Of a DNA stretch of 64,000 nt, positions 29,802 to 38,562 are shown piece by piece. Each line of letters starts with the position of its first letter. The first letter of the stretch is position 1. Under the pieces are notes generated by a model that made no database searches, was not told the DNA's origin, and saw only the letters and a list, made by a program, of their open reading frames with translations. A program made the position numbers and the translations under genes. This DNA is from Bifidobacterium callitrichidarum (lineage in GTDB: Bacteria; Actinomycetota; Actinomycetes; Actinomycetales; Bifidobacteriaceae): NCBI RefSeq assembly GCF_003129905.1, contig NZ_QFFM01000009.1, forward strand, positions 1 through 64,000. Reading direction: 5' to 3'.

Positions 29802-30259
29802 GATATCCGATTCGCGGGTGCCACCGGCATGAAAACGAGCAATGTGGATAACTCAAGGTTTTCAACGTGTTTCAATGCAGTACTGACTGTCGGCAGGTCA
29901 GTATGCGGAGGTATGCTGGACGGGCATTGTTGGAGGTCTTCCCATATGCCAAGAAGACCGGCGAAAGGAATCGATCGGCGTTGCGTCTGTGAAGGATGAC
30001 GGTATTGCAGCGGAACCCACGCGCTGAAGCGTGCCGCCGCGTGTCATCCGGGCGATGAACGTTTCTTTCCGAGACCGCCATCGCAGTCATCATAGGTTCC
30101 ATACCGTCATCGTGCTGTTACCGATTCCAGTCGGCATGCCATGACGCTTCGTTGCTTCGCAACCGATCCGTACGTGATTCGGCTGATTCCCGGCGCTCAG
30201 TAAGAAGAATGATCTCATGCCGAGGGCGGCGTAACGAAGTCTGAAGAAAGACGTGATGT
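29802..30259. other. 458-bp intergenic region without recognisable gene
   Basis: No open frame with a ribosome site or family match is visible, and no tRNA fold was found by eye. The only notable item is a short dyad near 29880-29900 (ACTGACTGTCGGCAGGTCAGT type). Confidence 0.5.
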
Positions 30260-32023
30260 ATGCAACCGGCAATGCTTACGATGAATGGCATCACTTTCAC
30301 CTATCCCGATGCTCCCGAGCCGTTGTTCGAACGGGTTGACGTGACGTTTCCCATTGGCTGGACCTCCGTACTGGGCGACAACGGCATCGGCAAGTCCACA
30401 CTGATGGCGATCGCGCGCGGCCGGATGCGGCCCGATGCCGGAACCGTCACGCCGGATCCGCGTGGGATGATCATCGGATACTGCCCGCAGGACGCGGCCG
30501 TCGAGCCGGAAAACCTTGAGGATTTCGACGCCGACTGGTCGCCCGAGGCGATCGCCATACGTGATGATTTGGGTGTGGAGGACGACTGGCCATACCGGTA
30601 TGCGCGGCTTTCCGGCGGGCAACGGAAACGATTGCAGATCGCCTGCGCGTTGGCGTTGCACCCTGATGTACTCATTCTTGACGAGCCGACGAATCATGTC
30701 GATGCCATGACGCGCGAGCATATCATCACGGCAATGCGTCGGTACAGGGGCATAGGCGTCGCGGTCTCGCACGATGTGGGGCTGATCGACGCGGTGTGCA
30801 CGCGCTGCGCCATATTTGAGCGACGTCATGTGGGCTCACGCAACAGGACGGTGGTGGCCACGTTCCGCGGCGGGTATTCCGAGGCTTCCCAACAGATGGA
30901 GCTGCGGAACGGCACGGACGCGGCGCGTGCGGATGCGGTGCGACGGGAAGCAGCCCGATTGGCGGCCGTGAAAGCGCAGCGGTTTGCCAAGGTACAGCAG
31001 GTAGAGGCACAGAAACGACATGGCGAACGCATCGACAGACGCGATCATGACGCCCGCAATCGCCGGCAATTGGCGAAAATGACCGGTCTTGACCGCGGTG
31101 TGACTCGCGCCTACAGCCAACTTGACGGGCGTCTTGCCGCCGCGAGGCATAAGGCGGAGGAAATGTCGCTGCCAGCCAAGCGATACGAGGGCACGCTTTG
31201 GATGGACATCGAGCCGGCGCATTGCTGTGAGCTTATCCGGCTTGAATCGGGCGTAATTCAATTCGGTGAGGCGATTGGGCGGCAAACCGCCGTGCATCGG
31301 AGGAATAGGGACGTGTCGGTCGCGTCGGTCTCATCAAGCAATGCGGGGATGGCTGATATGTCGGGGTTGCCATGCGATTCGGAACCGCTGCTGAGCGAGA
31401 TGGGCATGACCCATGATGTTGCCGGCAATGGGGAAGCATCCGCATCCGGGCCAAACGGTGATGACGAATCGGCGGATTCACTGTGCCGGGCGGTTCGCTC
31501 CGGCGACCGTATCCGCCTATCGCCGCCTAGGGATTGTGGAGCGGCGGTGGGACTTATGATTCCGACGATTTCAATCGGGCCACGTGACCATGTGGCCGTG
31601 ACCGGGCCGAATGGAACGGGCAAGTCGTCACTGATAGCAGTGATGCTTGCGTGCGCCGCGGACGTGCCATGCTTGGCTATCGCGCAGAACACCACGGATG
31701 AGGATCGTGATGCCGCCATGCGCCGGCTGCTCGCGATGCCCGCCGGGGCACGGGCGCAGGTGATGAGTGCGTATGCGCGGCTTGACGCGGATTCTGACCG
31801 GCTGCTGGCTTCAGGGCGTCCATCGCCCGGGGAACTGCGCAAACTGCTGTTGTGCTTGGCGATACCGGCAAGACCGCAGCTCATGGTGCTGGATGAGCCG
31901 ACCAATCACCTCGATCTGACCTCCAAGAAGGCGTTGGCGCGCCTGCTGGCCGAGTATCCGGGTGCGTTAATCGTCGTGTCCCATGACGAGTGGTTCCTGA
32001 AGCTCGCGGGTTTCGGACGGTAA
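30260..32023 (+). CDS. ABC-F family ATPase
   Basis: The 587-residue soluble protein has two ABC modules and no membrane domain. Module 1: Walker A GDNGIGKST, signature LSGGQRKR, Walker B ILDEPTNHVD. Module 2: Walker A GPNGTGKSS, an altered signature SPGELRKL, Walker B MVLDEPTNHLD and SHDEWF. Between them is an Arg/Lys/Ala-rich helical linker (about 210-290) as in ABC-F proteins, which act on the ribosome in translation regulation or antibiotic protection. A less conserved stretch (about 335-420) is unusually long before module 2. Which ABC-F subtype it is cannot be told. The ATG at 30260 is the first of several close in-frame ATGs. Confidence 0.87.
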   Translation: MQPAMLTMNGITFTYPDAPEPLFERVDVTFPIGWTSVLGDNGIGKSTLMAIARGRMRPDAGTVTPDPRGMIIGYCPQDAAVEPENLEDFDADWSPEAIAIRDDLGVEDDWPYRYARLSGGQRKRLQIACALALHPDVLILDEPTNHVDAMTREHIITAMRRYRGIGVAVSHDVGLIDAVCTRCAIFERRHVGSRNRTVVATFRGGYSEASQQMELRNGTDAARADAVRREAARLAAVKAQRFAKVQQVEAQKRHGERIDRRDHDARNRRQLAKMTGLDRGVTRAYSQLDGRLAAARHKAEEMSLPAKRYEGTLWMDIEPAHCCELIRLESGVIQFGEAIGRQTAVHRRNRDVSVASVSSSNAGMADMSGLPCDSEPLLSEMGMTHDVAGNGEASASGPNGDDESADSLCRAVRSGDRIRLSPPRDCGAAVGLMIPTISIGPRDHVAVTGPNGTGKSSLIAVMLACAADVPCLAIAQNTTDEDRDAAMRRLLAMPAGARAQVMSAYARLDADSDRLLASGRPSPGELRKLLLCLAIPARPQLMVLDEPTNHLDLTSKKALARLLAEYPGALIVVSHDEWFLKLAGFGR

Positions 32024-32042
32024 TCGGGGCCGACAGCTGGCT

Positions 32043-32163
32043 CATGGTGTAGGGAATGGCACATGGTGTAGGGAAAATCGCATGGTGTAGGGATGAGAAA
32101 TGGCTTGTTTCCGCGGTTTTGCAAAAACGCATCCCTACACCATGGGAAATTCCCTACACCATG
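32043..32163 (+). repeat. CATGGTGTAGGGA hairpin element, copy C
   Basis: The best-conserved copy: three direct CATGGTGTAGGGA units 19 bp apart, the core GGCTTGTTTCCGCGGTTTTG, then two inverted units ending at 32163. It starts 20 bp after the ABC-F stop codon. With miniature element copy 4 it accounts for the 605-bp gap before the deacylase gene, which otherwise holds no gene. Confidence 0.87.
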
Positions 32164-32281
32164 GGAACCGGAATGGTGGTGAGCGGCAGGGCACGGGACT
32201 TGCCGTGGAGCGGTGCATGCGGCGCGTCACAGGACATACGGAGCAATACCGCGCTGTTGTGCTCCTAGACCCGTAAATAAA

Positions 32282-32405
32282 GGCTCTGTTAAAACCAAGA
32301 TTGACATGGATTCCACCGGGCTACCCCTCAGTCGGCTTTGCCGCCAGCTCCCCTGACAAAGGGAGCCAAGAATAAGGGGCATGTCAATCTTGGCTTAGCA
32401 GAGCC
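32282..32405. mobile_element. Miniature inverted-repeat element, short form (copy 4)
   Basis: A 124-bp element with terminal repeats GGCTCTGTTAAAACCAAGAT and, at the other end, ATCTTGGCTTAGCAGAGCC. TAAATAAA flanks both sides (32274-32281, 32406-32413), a perfect 8-bp duplication. The core is a REP-like palindrome. Confidence 0.87.
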
Positions 32406-32628
32406 TAAATAAAACGCCATAAGCAATACGTATAAGAGACACGGTGTTGCCCGATCGCCCTGCCGTTATATTGCTGCACAGGCAGGATTCCCGGCAACTG
32501 GGATGACTCGGGAATCGGCAGCGCCATCCCGCAGCCGCCCCGGCGGCAATGCAAGGGGAATCCGCGAGGGGATGCTGCCGCACGCCGTGACACGCGCAAA
32601 CGCAAGCACAACACAACAGGGGGATGCA

Positions 32629-33180
32629 ATGACGTTGGAGATTCTGGACTGGCATGACGGGGATTTGCTGGCCAAGCCGGTGTTCGACAAGCTCAACGCA
32701 CTGGTGGCGGCCGGCGTGCCGGAGTCGAAGATTCTGGGCGTGACCATCAACACGGATGAGGAGTCGGATACTGACCTGTGGTGCCCGAAGTACGGCATTC
32801 CGTTCGAGATCACCGGCAACGTAGTGGTGGTCCATACGCACAAGACCCGCAAGGCGCCGCCCGAATTCGCCGCTGCGTTCGTCACCGCGGACACGCGCGC
32901 CGACCTGAACGGCGTGGTCAAGCACACGCTTGAAGTATCCAAGGTGAGTTTCGCGCCAATTGACGCGGCGGTGGAGGCCACCGGCATGGAGTCTGGCGGC
33001 ATGTCCCCGATCGGATTGCCGGATGGTTGGCCGCTGCTCGTGGACCAGCACATCCTCTCGATTCCGAAGCTGTACCTGGGCTCCGGCATCCGTCCGTCGA
33101 AACTGGTGGTGGACGGCTCCATCTTCGCCGATATTCCCGGAGTGCATTTTGTCTCCGCCCTTGGCAAGCCGCGCGCCTGA
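32629..33180 (+). CDS. YbaK/EbsC-type aminoacyl-tRNA deacylase
   Basis: The 183-residue protein has the YbaK/ProX fold pattern: KILGVTINTDEESDTDLWCP, TGNVVVVHTHKTRKAPPEFA, KHTLEVSKVSFAP and the glycine-rich GMESGGMSPIGLP (the GGxxPxG core) with ILVDQHI-like LLVDQHILSIPKLYLGSG. Such proteins hydrolyse mischarged tRNAs in trans, for instance Cys- or Ala-tRNA-Pro. Exact substrate is unclear. The ATG at 32629 follows CAGGGGG at about 5 nt; the open frame upstream has no ribosome site. Confidence 0.85.
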   Translation: MTLEILDWHDGDLLAKPVFDKLNALVAAGVPESKILGVTINTDEESDTDLWCPKYGIPFEITGNVVVVHTHKTRKAPPEFAAAFVTADTRADLNGVVKHTLEVSKVSFAPIDAAVEATGMESGGMSPIGLPDGWPLLVDQHILSIPKLYLGSGIRPSKLVVDGSIFADIPGVHFVSALGKPRA

Positions 33181-33272
33181 ATGACTTCATCGCCCGTCCC
33201 GCTGTCATGTGCGGTTCGGGCAGGTAGGGTGTGGCCGCCGAGGGGCAAGCGGGCGCGTGGACCGTATGATAA

Positions 33273-33494
33273 GGCTCTGTTAGACCAAGATTGACATGGA
33301 TCCCACCGGACTATCCCTCAGTCGGCTTCGCCGCCAGCTCGTCCTGCAATCATGGACGAACTTCGTTCGTGTTCTGTTGGCTCGACTGTCGTCTCGCACA
33401 TTGCCTACAAACAGCTCCGCTATTTGCTTCACGGCAATGTCCTGACAAGGGGAGCCAAGAATAAGGGGCATGTCAATCTTGGTTTAACAGAGCC
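33273..33494. mobile_element. Miniature inverted-repeat element, long form (copy 5)
   Basis: A 222-bp element, same length as copy 2 but in the opposite orientation. TATGATAA flanks both sides (33265-33272, 33495-33502). The internal module contains a 63-codon open frame on the minus strand (33280-33471) similar to that of copy 2 (ILGSPCQDIAVKQ shared). It fills most of the 365 bp before the AraC gene. Confidence 0.87.
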
Positions 33495-33545
33495 TATGAT
33501 AATCGGTGATGATTGGTATCTCCGGCGCTAACAGGAGGAACGAGC

Positions 33546-34514
33546 ATGCCACGTGACAGCCAACGACTTGCCGGCGTGCCAAGCCGGTATTATGGCGTGC
33601 TTCCCGATTCGGACGCCTTCCGCGGCCGCCGCGACTCCGGCGAAATCGAGCTCGTGGTGCCGCCCGCCGATTCCGTGATCCATTGGAACCAGCATGGCTA
33701 CCCGGATCCCAGCATACGTTGGCATCATCATGAGGACATCGAGTTCCATCTCATCCGCGAGGGGCCCGGCACCATGCTTGTCGGCGACGCGATGGTGCCG
33801 TTCTCGGCAGGCCAGGTGACGATGATCGGCAGCAACGTGCCGCATATGTGGCTCTCCAATCTCAACACCGCACGCGAGTTCCCCGACCGGGACGTGTACT
33901 GCCAGGTACGCCCCGAAGTACTCGAACGACTGGTCTCCGCGATTCCTGACGCCCGCGCCATCGTCACGCTGATGAAGCGGTCCATGCGCGTGATTAGCCT
34001 GACCGGCGAAGCGGCGGCAGAGGCGGCCCGCTGGCTGGAGGCCATGGGAAGGCATGCCGGGCTGCGCCAGTTCACCGATTTCATGGAATTGATGCAAACG
34101 TTCGCCGCCGCGCCCGAATCGGAATGGCATTCTCTGCTGTTGCACGACTATGAGCCGGAAACGGAGACGGGTGCACCCGACGGCGACGAACGTATCAACC
34201 GGGCGCTCGATTTCGTGGCCCTGCACCTGACCGACGGCACGCTCACGCTGGAGGTCACCGCCAGATACGTCGGCATGAGTCCGACGTCGTTCTCCCGACT
34301 GTTCAGCAGGATCAGCGGCCGCACGTTCTCCGACTTCGTGCGACGCATGCGCGTCTCCCTGGCCTGTCAGCTGTTGGTGACGGACAACGTTGCGTTGGCG
34401 GACATTCCCGCCCAATGCGGGTACGATAACCGGTCGAACTTCAATCGCCGGTTCCGCCAGGAGACTGGTATGGCACCGTCCGAATACCGTCGCGCCCATC
34501 GTGGTGGTGTCTGA
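33546..34514 (+). CDS. AraC-family transcriptional regulator
   Basis: The 322-residue protein has an N-terminal cupin sensor (RWHHHEDIEFHLIREGPGTM, PFSAGQVTMIGSNVPHMW), a helical linker and a C-terminal AraC DNA-binding domain with two helix-turn-helices (LTLEVTARYVGMSPTSFSRL and LADIPAQCGYDNRSNFNRRF followed by GMAPSEYRR). AGGAGG 8 nt before the ATG at 33546 fixes the start. Proteins with this layout respond to sugars or other small molecules. It precedes the amino acid ABC operon by 232 bp in the same direction; no carbohydrate gene is adjacent, so its target is not evident. Confidence 0.9.
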   Translation: MPRDSQRLAGVPSRYYGVLPDSDAFRGRRDSGEIELVVPPADSVIHWNQHGYPDPSIRWHHHEDIEFHLIREGPGTMLVGDAMVPFSAGQVTMIGSNVPHMWLSNLNTAREFPDRDVYCQVRPEVLERLVSAIPDARAIVTLMKRSMRVISLTGEAAAEAARWLEAMGRHAGLRQFTDFMELMQTFAAAPESEWHSLLLHDYEPETETGAPDGDERINRALDFVALHLTDGTLTLEVTARYVGMSPTSFSRLFSRISGRTFSDFVRRMRVSLACQLLVTDNVALADIPAQCGYDNRSNFNRRFRQETGMAPSEYRRAHRGGV

Positions 34515-34602
34515 GACGGTGCCCTGAGCGGTACCTGAACATGCCGGCGGATTTCCGGCGAACAGACGGCAGACAACCAGCAGACATGCCGATGTCGGCG
34601 CT

Positions 34603-34626
34603 GGCGAACATATCGGCGAACATATC
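34603..34626. repeat. Perfect tandem 12-bp repeat upstream of the amino acid ABC operon
   Basis: GGCGAACATATC is repeated head to tail (34603-34614, 34615-34626), followed by the related GGCGGACA. It lies about 80 bp before the -35 box of the operon and could bind a regulator such as the AraC protein encoded just upstream; this is positional inference. Confidence 0.4.
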
Positions 34627-34707
34627 GGCGGACAGGCCAAAGCGCGGCGAAACGCGCAGTATCCCGCATGTTCCGCCGAATCCGCGGACCAACATGTGGA
34701 CATACGG

Positions 34708-34736
34708 TGAACACATCGGAAACAGAGCTGTGTTAT
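34708..34736 (+). promoter_or_regulatory. Promoter of the amino acid ABC operon
   Basis: TGAACA (34708-34713) and TGTTAT (34731-34736) are separated by 17 nt; the ATG is 10 nt beyond the -10 box and has no Shine-Dalgarno, so the mRNA is leaderless or nearly so. Confidence 0.45.
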
Positions 34737-34746
34737 CCTCCCCAGC

Positions 34747-35598
<852 letters not shown>

Positions 35599-35661
35599 AA
35601 CCACTGGACCCACTGGACCCTGCGACGACACAGAGGAAGCAAGGGAAGCAGAAGTACAACT

Positions 35662-36501
35662 ATGACTTTCACCAACACCATGAAACGGACGGCAGTGCGG
35701 GTGGTCGCCGCGCTGGCCGCCGTGGCCTGCACCATGTCGCTTGCGGCATGCGGCCAGGACGAGGCGGGTAAGATCCGCATCGGCATCAAATTCGACCAGC
35801 CGGGCCTTGGCTTCAAGAAGTCCGGTACCTACGTGGGCTTCGACGTGGACGTGGCCAAGTACATCGCCAAGAAGCTCGGCTACTCCGAGGACGAGATCAT
35901 CTGGAAGGAGGCCCCGTCCAAGCAGCGTGAGGCCATGCTCCAGAACGGCGACGTGGACATGATCCTCGCCACCTACTCCATCACCGACGAGCGCAAGAAG
36001 GCCGTCTCCTTCGCCGGACCGTACTTCGTGGCCGGCCAGGACCTGCTCGTGCGCAAGGACGACCAGTCCATCAACGGCCCCGAGGACCTCAACGGCAAGC
36101 GCCTGTGCTCCGTGACCGGTTCGACCTCCGCCGCCACCGTCAAGGAGAAGTTCGCCTCCGAGGTGCAGCTCATGGAACAGCCCGGCTACGCCGAATGCGC
36201 GACCGCCCTGTTCTCCGGCATCGTGGACGCCGTGACCACCGACGACATCATCCTGGCGGGCCTGGCCTCCGCCTCGCGCGGCAAGCTGCGCGTGGTGGGC
36301 AAGCCGTTCACGCAGGAATACTACGGTGTGGGCATCAAGAAGGGCGACACCAAGCTTGCCGTCAAGATCAACAACGCCATCACGGACATGATCCAGGACG
36401 GTTCCTGGAAGAAGGCCGTGGCCGACAACACCGAAGGCACCGACTACACGCCCGACGTGCGCTACAACCCGCCCACGCCGGACGAGGGGGAGGACGCCTG
36501 A
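35662..36501 (+). CDS. Amino acid ABC transporter substrate-binding lipoprotein
   Basis: The 279-residue receptor has a signal peptide ending in the lipobox LAAC (Cys near residue 30) and a type II periplasmic-binding fold: IRIGIKFDQPGLGFK, GTYVGFDVDVAKYIAKKLG, DMILATYSITDERKKAVSFA, GPYFVAGQDLLVR. The DVDVA and SIT-ER features fit the glutamate/polar amino acid group. It is separated from the ATPase gene by 63 bp containing GAGGAAGCAAGGGAAG, and its stop overlaps the next start (ATGA). Confidence 0.92.
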   Translation: MTFTNTMKRTAVRVVAALAAVACTMSLAACGQDEAGKIRIGIKFDQPGLGFKKSGTYVGFDVDVAKYIAKKLGYSEDEIIWKEAPSKQREAMLQNGDVDMILATYSITDERKKAVSFAGPYFVAGQDLLVRKDDQSINGPEDLNGKRLCSVTGSTSAATVKEKFASEVQLMEQPGYAECATALFSGIVDAVTTDDIILAGLASASRGKLRVVGKPFTQEYYGVGIKKGDTKLAVKINNAITDMIQDGSWKKAVADNTEGTDYTPDVRYNPPTPDEGEDA

Positions 36502-37178
36502 TGAACGGATTCATGGAACTCTTCAGCCAGTACGACGTGCTGGGCGCCTTCCTGGTCAACATCGAGCTGACCCTGTGGAGCGCGCTGTTCTCGCTGATTC
36601 TCGGCGTGATCCTCGTGGTCATGCGCATCTCGCCGATCTCCTCGCTGCGTGCGGTGGCCGGCGCCTACGTGGAGCTGTTCAAGAACCTGCCGCTGACCAT
36701 CATCATGGTGTTCATGGTGCTGGGCGCCTACGCGCAGCTCAAGCTCACCTTCTCCGACACCTTCGCCACGAACTTCTTCTGGCTCGCCGTGACAGGCCTG
36801 AGCCTGTACACCGCGGCGTTCGTGTGTGAGTCGCTGCGAAGCGGCATCAACACCGTGCCGCTCGGCCAGGCCGAGGCCGCACGTGCGCTGGGCCTGGGCT
36901 TCATGCAGTCCGCGACCGAGATCATCCTGCCGCAGGCCTTCCGCGGCTCGGTGGCCCCGCTCGGCAACACGCTGATCGCGTTGCTCAAGAACTCCACCGT
37001 GGCCGCCGCGGCGTCCGTCTCCACCGAGACGTCATCGCTGATGAGCGAGATGATCGAATTCCGTCCCGACGTGATCATCCAGATCTTCCTGATCTTCGCG
37101 TTCGGCTACGTGATTCTGATCATCCCGATCGGCATGCTCACCACGTACCTGTCCAACAAGCTCGCCGTGAGGAGGTGA
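36501..37178 (+). CDS. Amino acid ABC transporter permease (GluC-like)
   Basis: The 225-residue protein has about five membrane helices and the HisM-type EAA loop (QAEAARALGLGFMQSATEII, LPQAFRGSVAPLGN). The start ATG at 36501 overlaps the stop of the receptor gene and has GGGGGAGGA before it. It pairs with the next permease to form the membrane channel. Confidence 0.92.
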   Translation: MNGFMELFSQYDVLGAFLVNIELTLWSALFSLILGVILVVMRISPISSLRAVAGAYVELFKNLPLTIIMVFMVLGAYAQLKLTFSDTFATNFFWLAVTGLSLYTAAFVCESLRSGINTVPLGQAEAARALGLGFMQSATEIILPQAFRGSVAPLGNTLIALLKNSTVAAAASVSTETSSLMSEMIEFRPDVIIQIFLIFAFGYVILIIPIGMLTTYLSNKLAVRR

Positions 37179-37182
37179 CGTC

Positions 37183-38427
37183 ATGGCCGATACTTCGAAT
37201 TCCGTGCTCTTCGACGCGCCCGGTCCCAAGGGCCGGCGCACCATCCGCATCCTCAACTGGATCGCGGGCCTGATCTTCGCCGTGGTCCTCGTCCTCATCC
37301 TCATGCGGCTGCATAACCCGCCGGACGGCGAGAACCAGCTCAGCTGGGAGCTGTGGAAGCCCGCCGTGGAACGCGAGGCGTGGACCGACTTCTACCTGCC
37401 CGGCCTGTGGATGACCGTCAAAGCCACCATCGTGGCCGTGATTGGCGCCGTGGCGTTCGGTCTGGTCTTCGGCGTGGGACGACTGCTGCCGAACCCGCTG
37501 GTGCGCGGCGTGTCCGCCATCATCGTCGAGTTCTGCCGAGCCGTGCCCGTGCTGCTGCTCATGATCTTCTTCTGGCGTTGGTTCGCGTTCGCGGGCCTGC
37601 CCAGCCCCTCCTACTGGGCCGTGGTGCTCGCCCTCGTGCTCTACAACGGCTCCGTGGTGGCCGAGCTCGTGCGCTCCGGCGTGGGCAACCTGCCCAACGG
37701 CCAGCGCGAGGCCTCGCTCGCCCTGGGCCTGACCGAATCGCAGTCCCTGATGGAGATTGAGGTGCCGCAGGCCGTCTACGCCATGCTGCCGGCCGCCGTG
37801 ACCCAGCTGGTAGTGGTCCTCAAGGACACCGCCCTCGGTTCGATCATCATGTACACCGACCTGCTGCAGGAATCCCGCCGACTTGGTTCGATGTACTTCA
37901 ACATCCTGCAGACGCTGGTCATGGCCGCGGTGATCTACTTCATCGCCTGCTGGCTGCTCTCGCGCTTGGCCGAATGGCTGCCGGAGCGCATGCAGCAGCG
38001 TACGGCCGCGCCCGCCGAGCCCGAGCCCGTCGCGCCGATCGCCGCCGGCGACGCCTCCAACGTGAACCAGATTGCCGTGGCCAAGGAAGTCGAGGAGCTG
38101 CCGTTCGGCGGCGCGCCGCGCCAGTACCACGTGCATCACCGCGGCACCAACGCCTCCATCCGCAACTGGCGCAAGACCAAGTACGAGCAGGGCTACGATC
38201 CCACGCAGCCTGACTCGCAGATCGACCCGGAAACCGGCGAATTCCCGGCATTCCGCAAGTCCGAGCAGAAGCGCAAGCCCAAGGGTGCCAAGCTCAACGG
38301 CACCGAAGAGGATCACGGCGGCCATGCCGGTCACACCGATCCGATGCCGAAGGTCGAGCGCACGTTCAAGCACGGCAACGACATCGGCAAGGGTCATACG
38401 AATCTCGGAGGTCATTCCAAGATCTGA
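37183..38427 (+). CDS. Amino acid ABC transporter permease (GluD-like) with long His-rich tail
   Basis: Residues 1-280 or so are a normal GluD-type permease: membrane helices and EAA loop (NGQREASLALGLTESQSLME, VPQAVYAMLPA). After the last helix the protein continues for about 130 hydrophilic residues, rich in Lys, Pro, Gly and His near the end (DHGGHAGHTDPMPKVERTFK). This tail lies in the cytoplasm by topology and is not part of the usual transporter. GAGGAGG overlaps the end of the preceding gene (4-bp gap). The tail's role is unknown; it may bind metal or a regulator. Confidence 0.9.
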   Translation: MADTSNSVLFDAPGPKGRRTIRILNWIAGLIFAVVLVLILMRLHNPPDGENQLSWELWKPAVEREAWTDFYLPGLWMTVKATIVAVIGAVAFGLVFGVGRLLPNPLVRGVSAIIVEFCRAVPVLLLMIFFWRWFAFAGLPSPSYWAVVLALVLYNGSVVAELVRSGVGNLPNGQREASLALGLTESQSLMEIEVPQAVYAMLPAAVTQLVVVLKDTALGSIIMYTDLLQESRRLGSMYFNILQTLVMAAVIYFIACWLLSRLAEWLPERMQQRTAAPAEPEPVAPIAAGDASNVNQIAVAKEVEELPFGGAPRQYHVHHRGTNASIRNWRKTKYEQGYDPTQPDSQIDPETGEFPAFRKSEQKRKPKGAKLNGTEEDHGGHAGHTDPMPKVERTFKHGNDIGKGHTNLGGHSKI

Positions 38428-38516
38428 CGGTCTGACGGCGATGCGCTAGCCGCATGCTAGGCCGGCACGAAGAGTTCACCGAGTGTTCGGTTCGTGCGCG
38501 GGCTACGTACCTGTAC

Positions 38517-38562
38517 GGAGGATAGGTTGGAACACATGAAGCTGTTCCGTAACCTATCCTCC
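38517..38562 (+). promoter_or_regulatory. Hairpin enclosing the ribosome site and start of the PAP2 gene
   Basis: GGAGGATAGGTT (38517-38528) pairs perfectly with AACCTATCCTCC (38551-38562), and inside it GGAACA pairs with TGTTCC; the loop contains ATG 38536. The Shine-Dalgarno GGAGG is wholly base-paired. This would block translation initiation unless opened. Pairing is seen directly; regulation is inference. Confidence 0.6.

Noticed and set aside
29598..29999. Plus-strand open frame opposite and beyond the nuclease-like gene
   Set aside because: Overlaps the N-terminal half of the pseudogene in antisense, has no ribosome site and no family resemblance.
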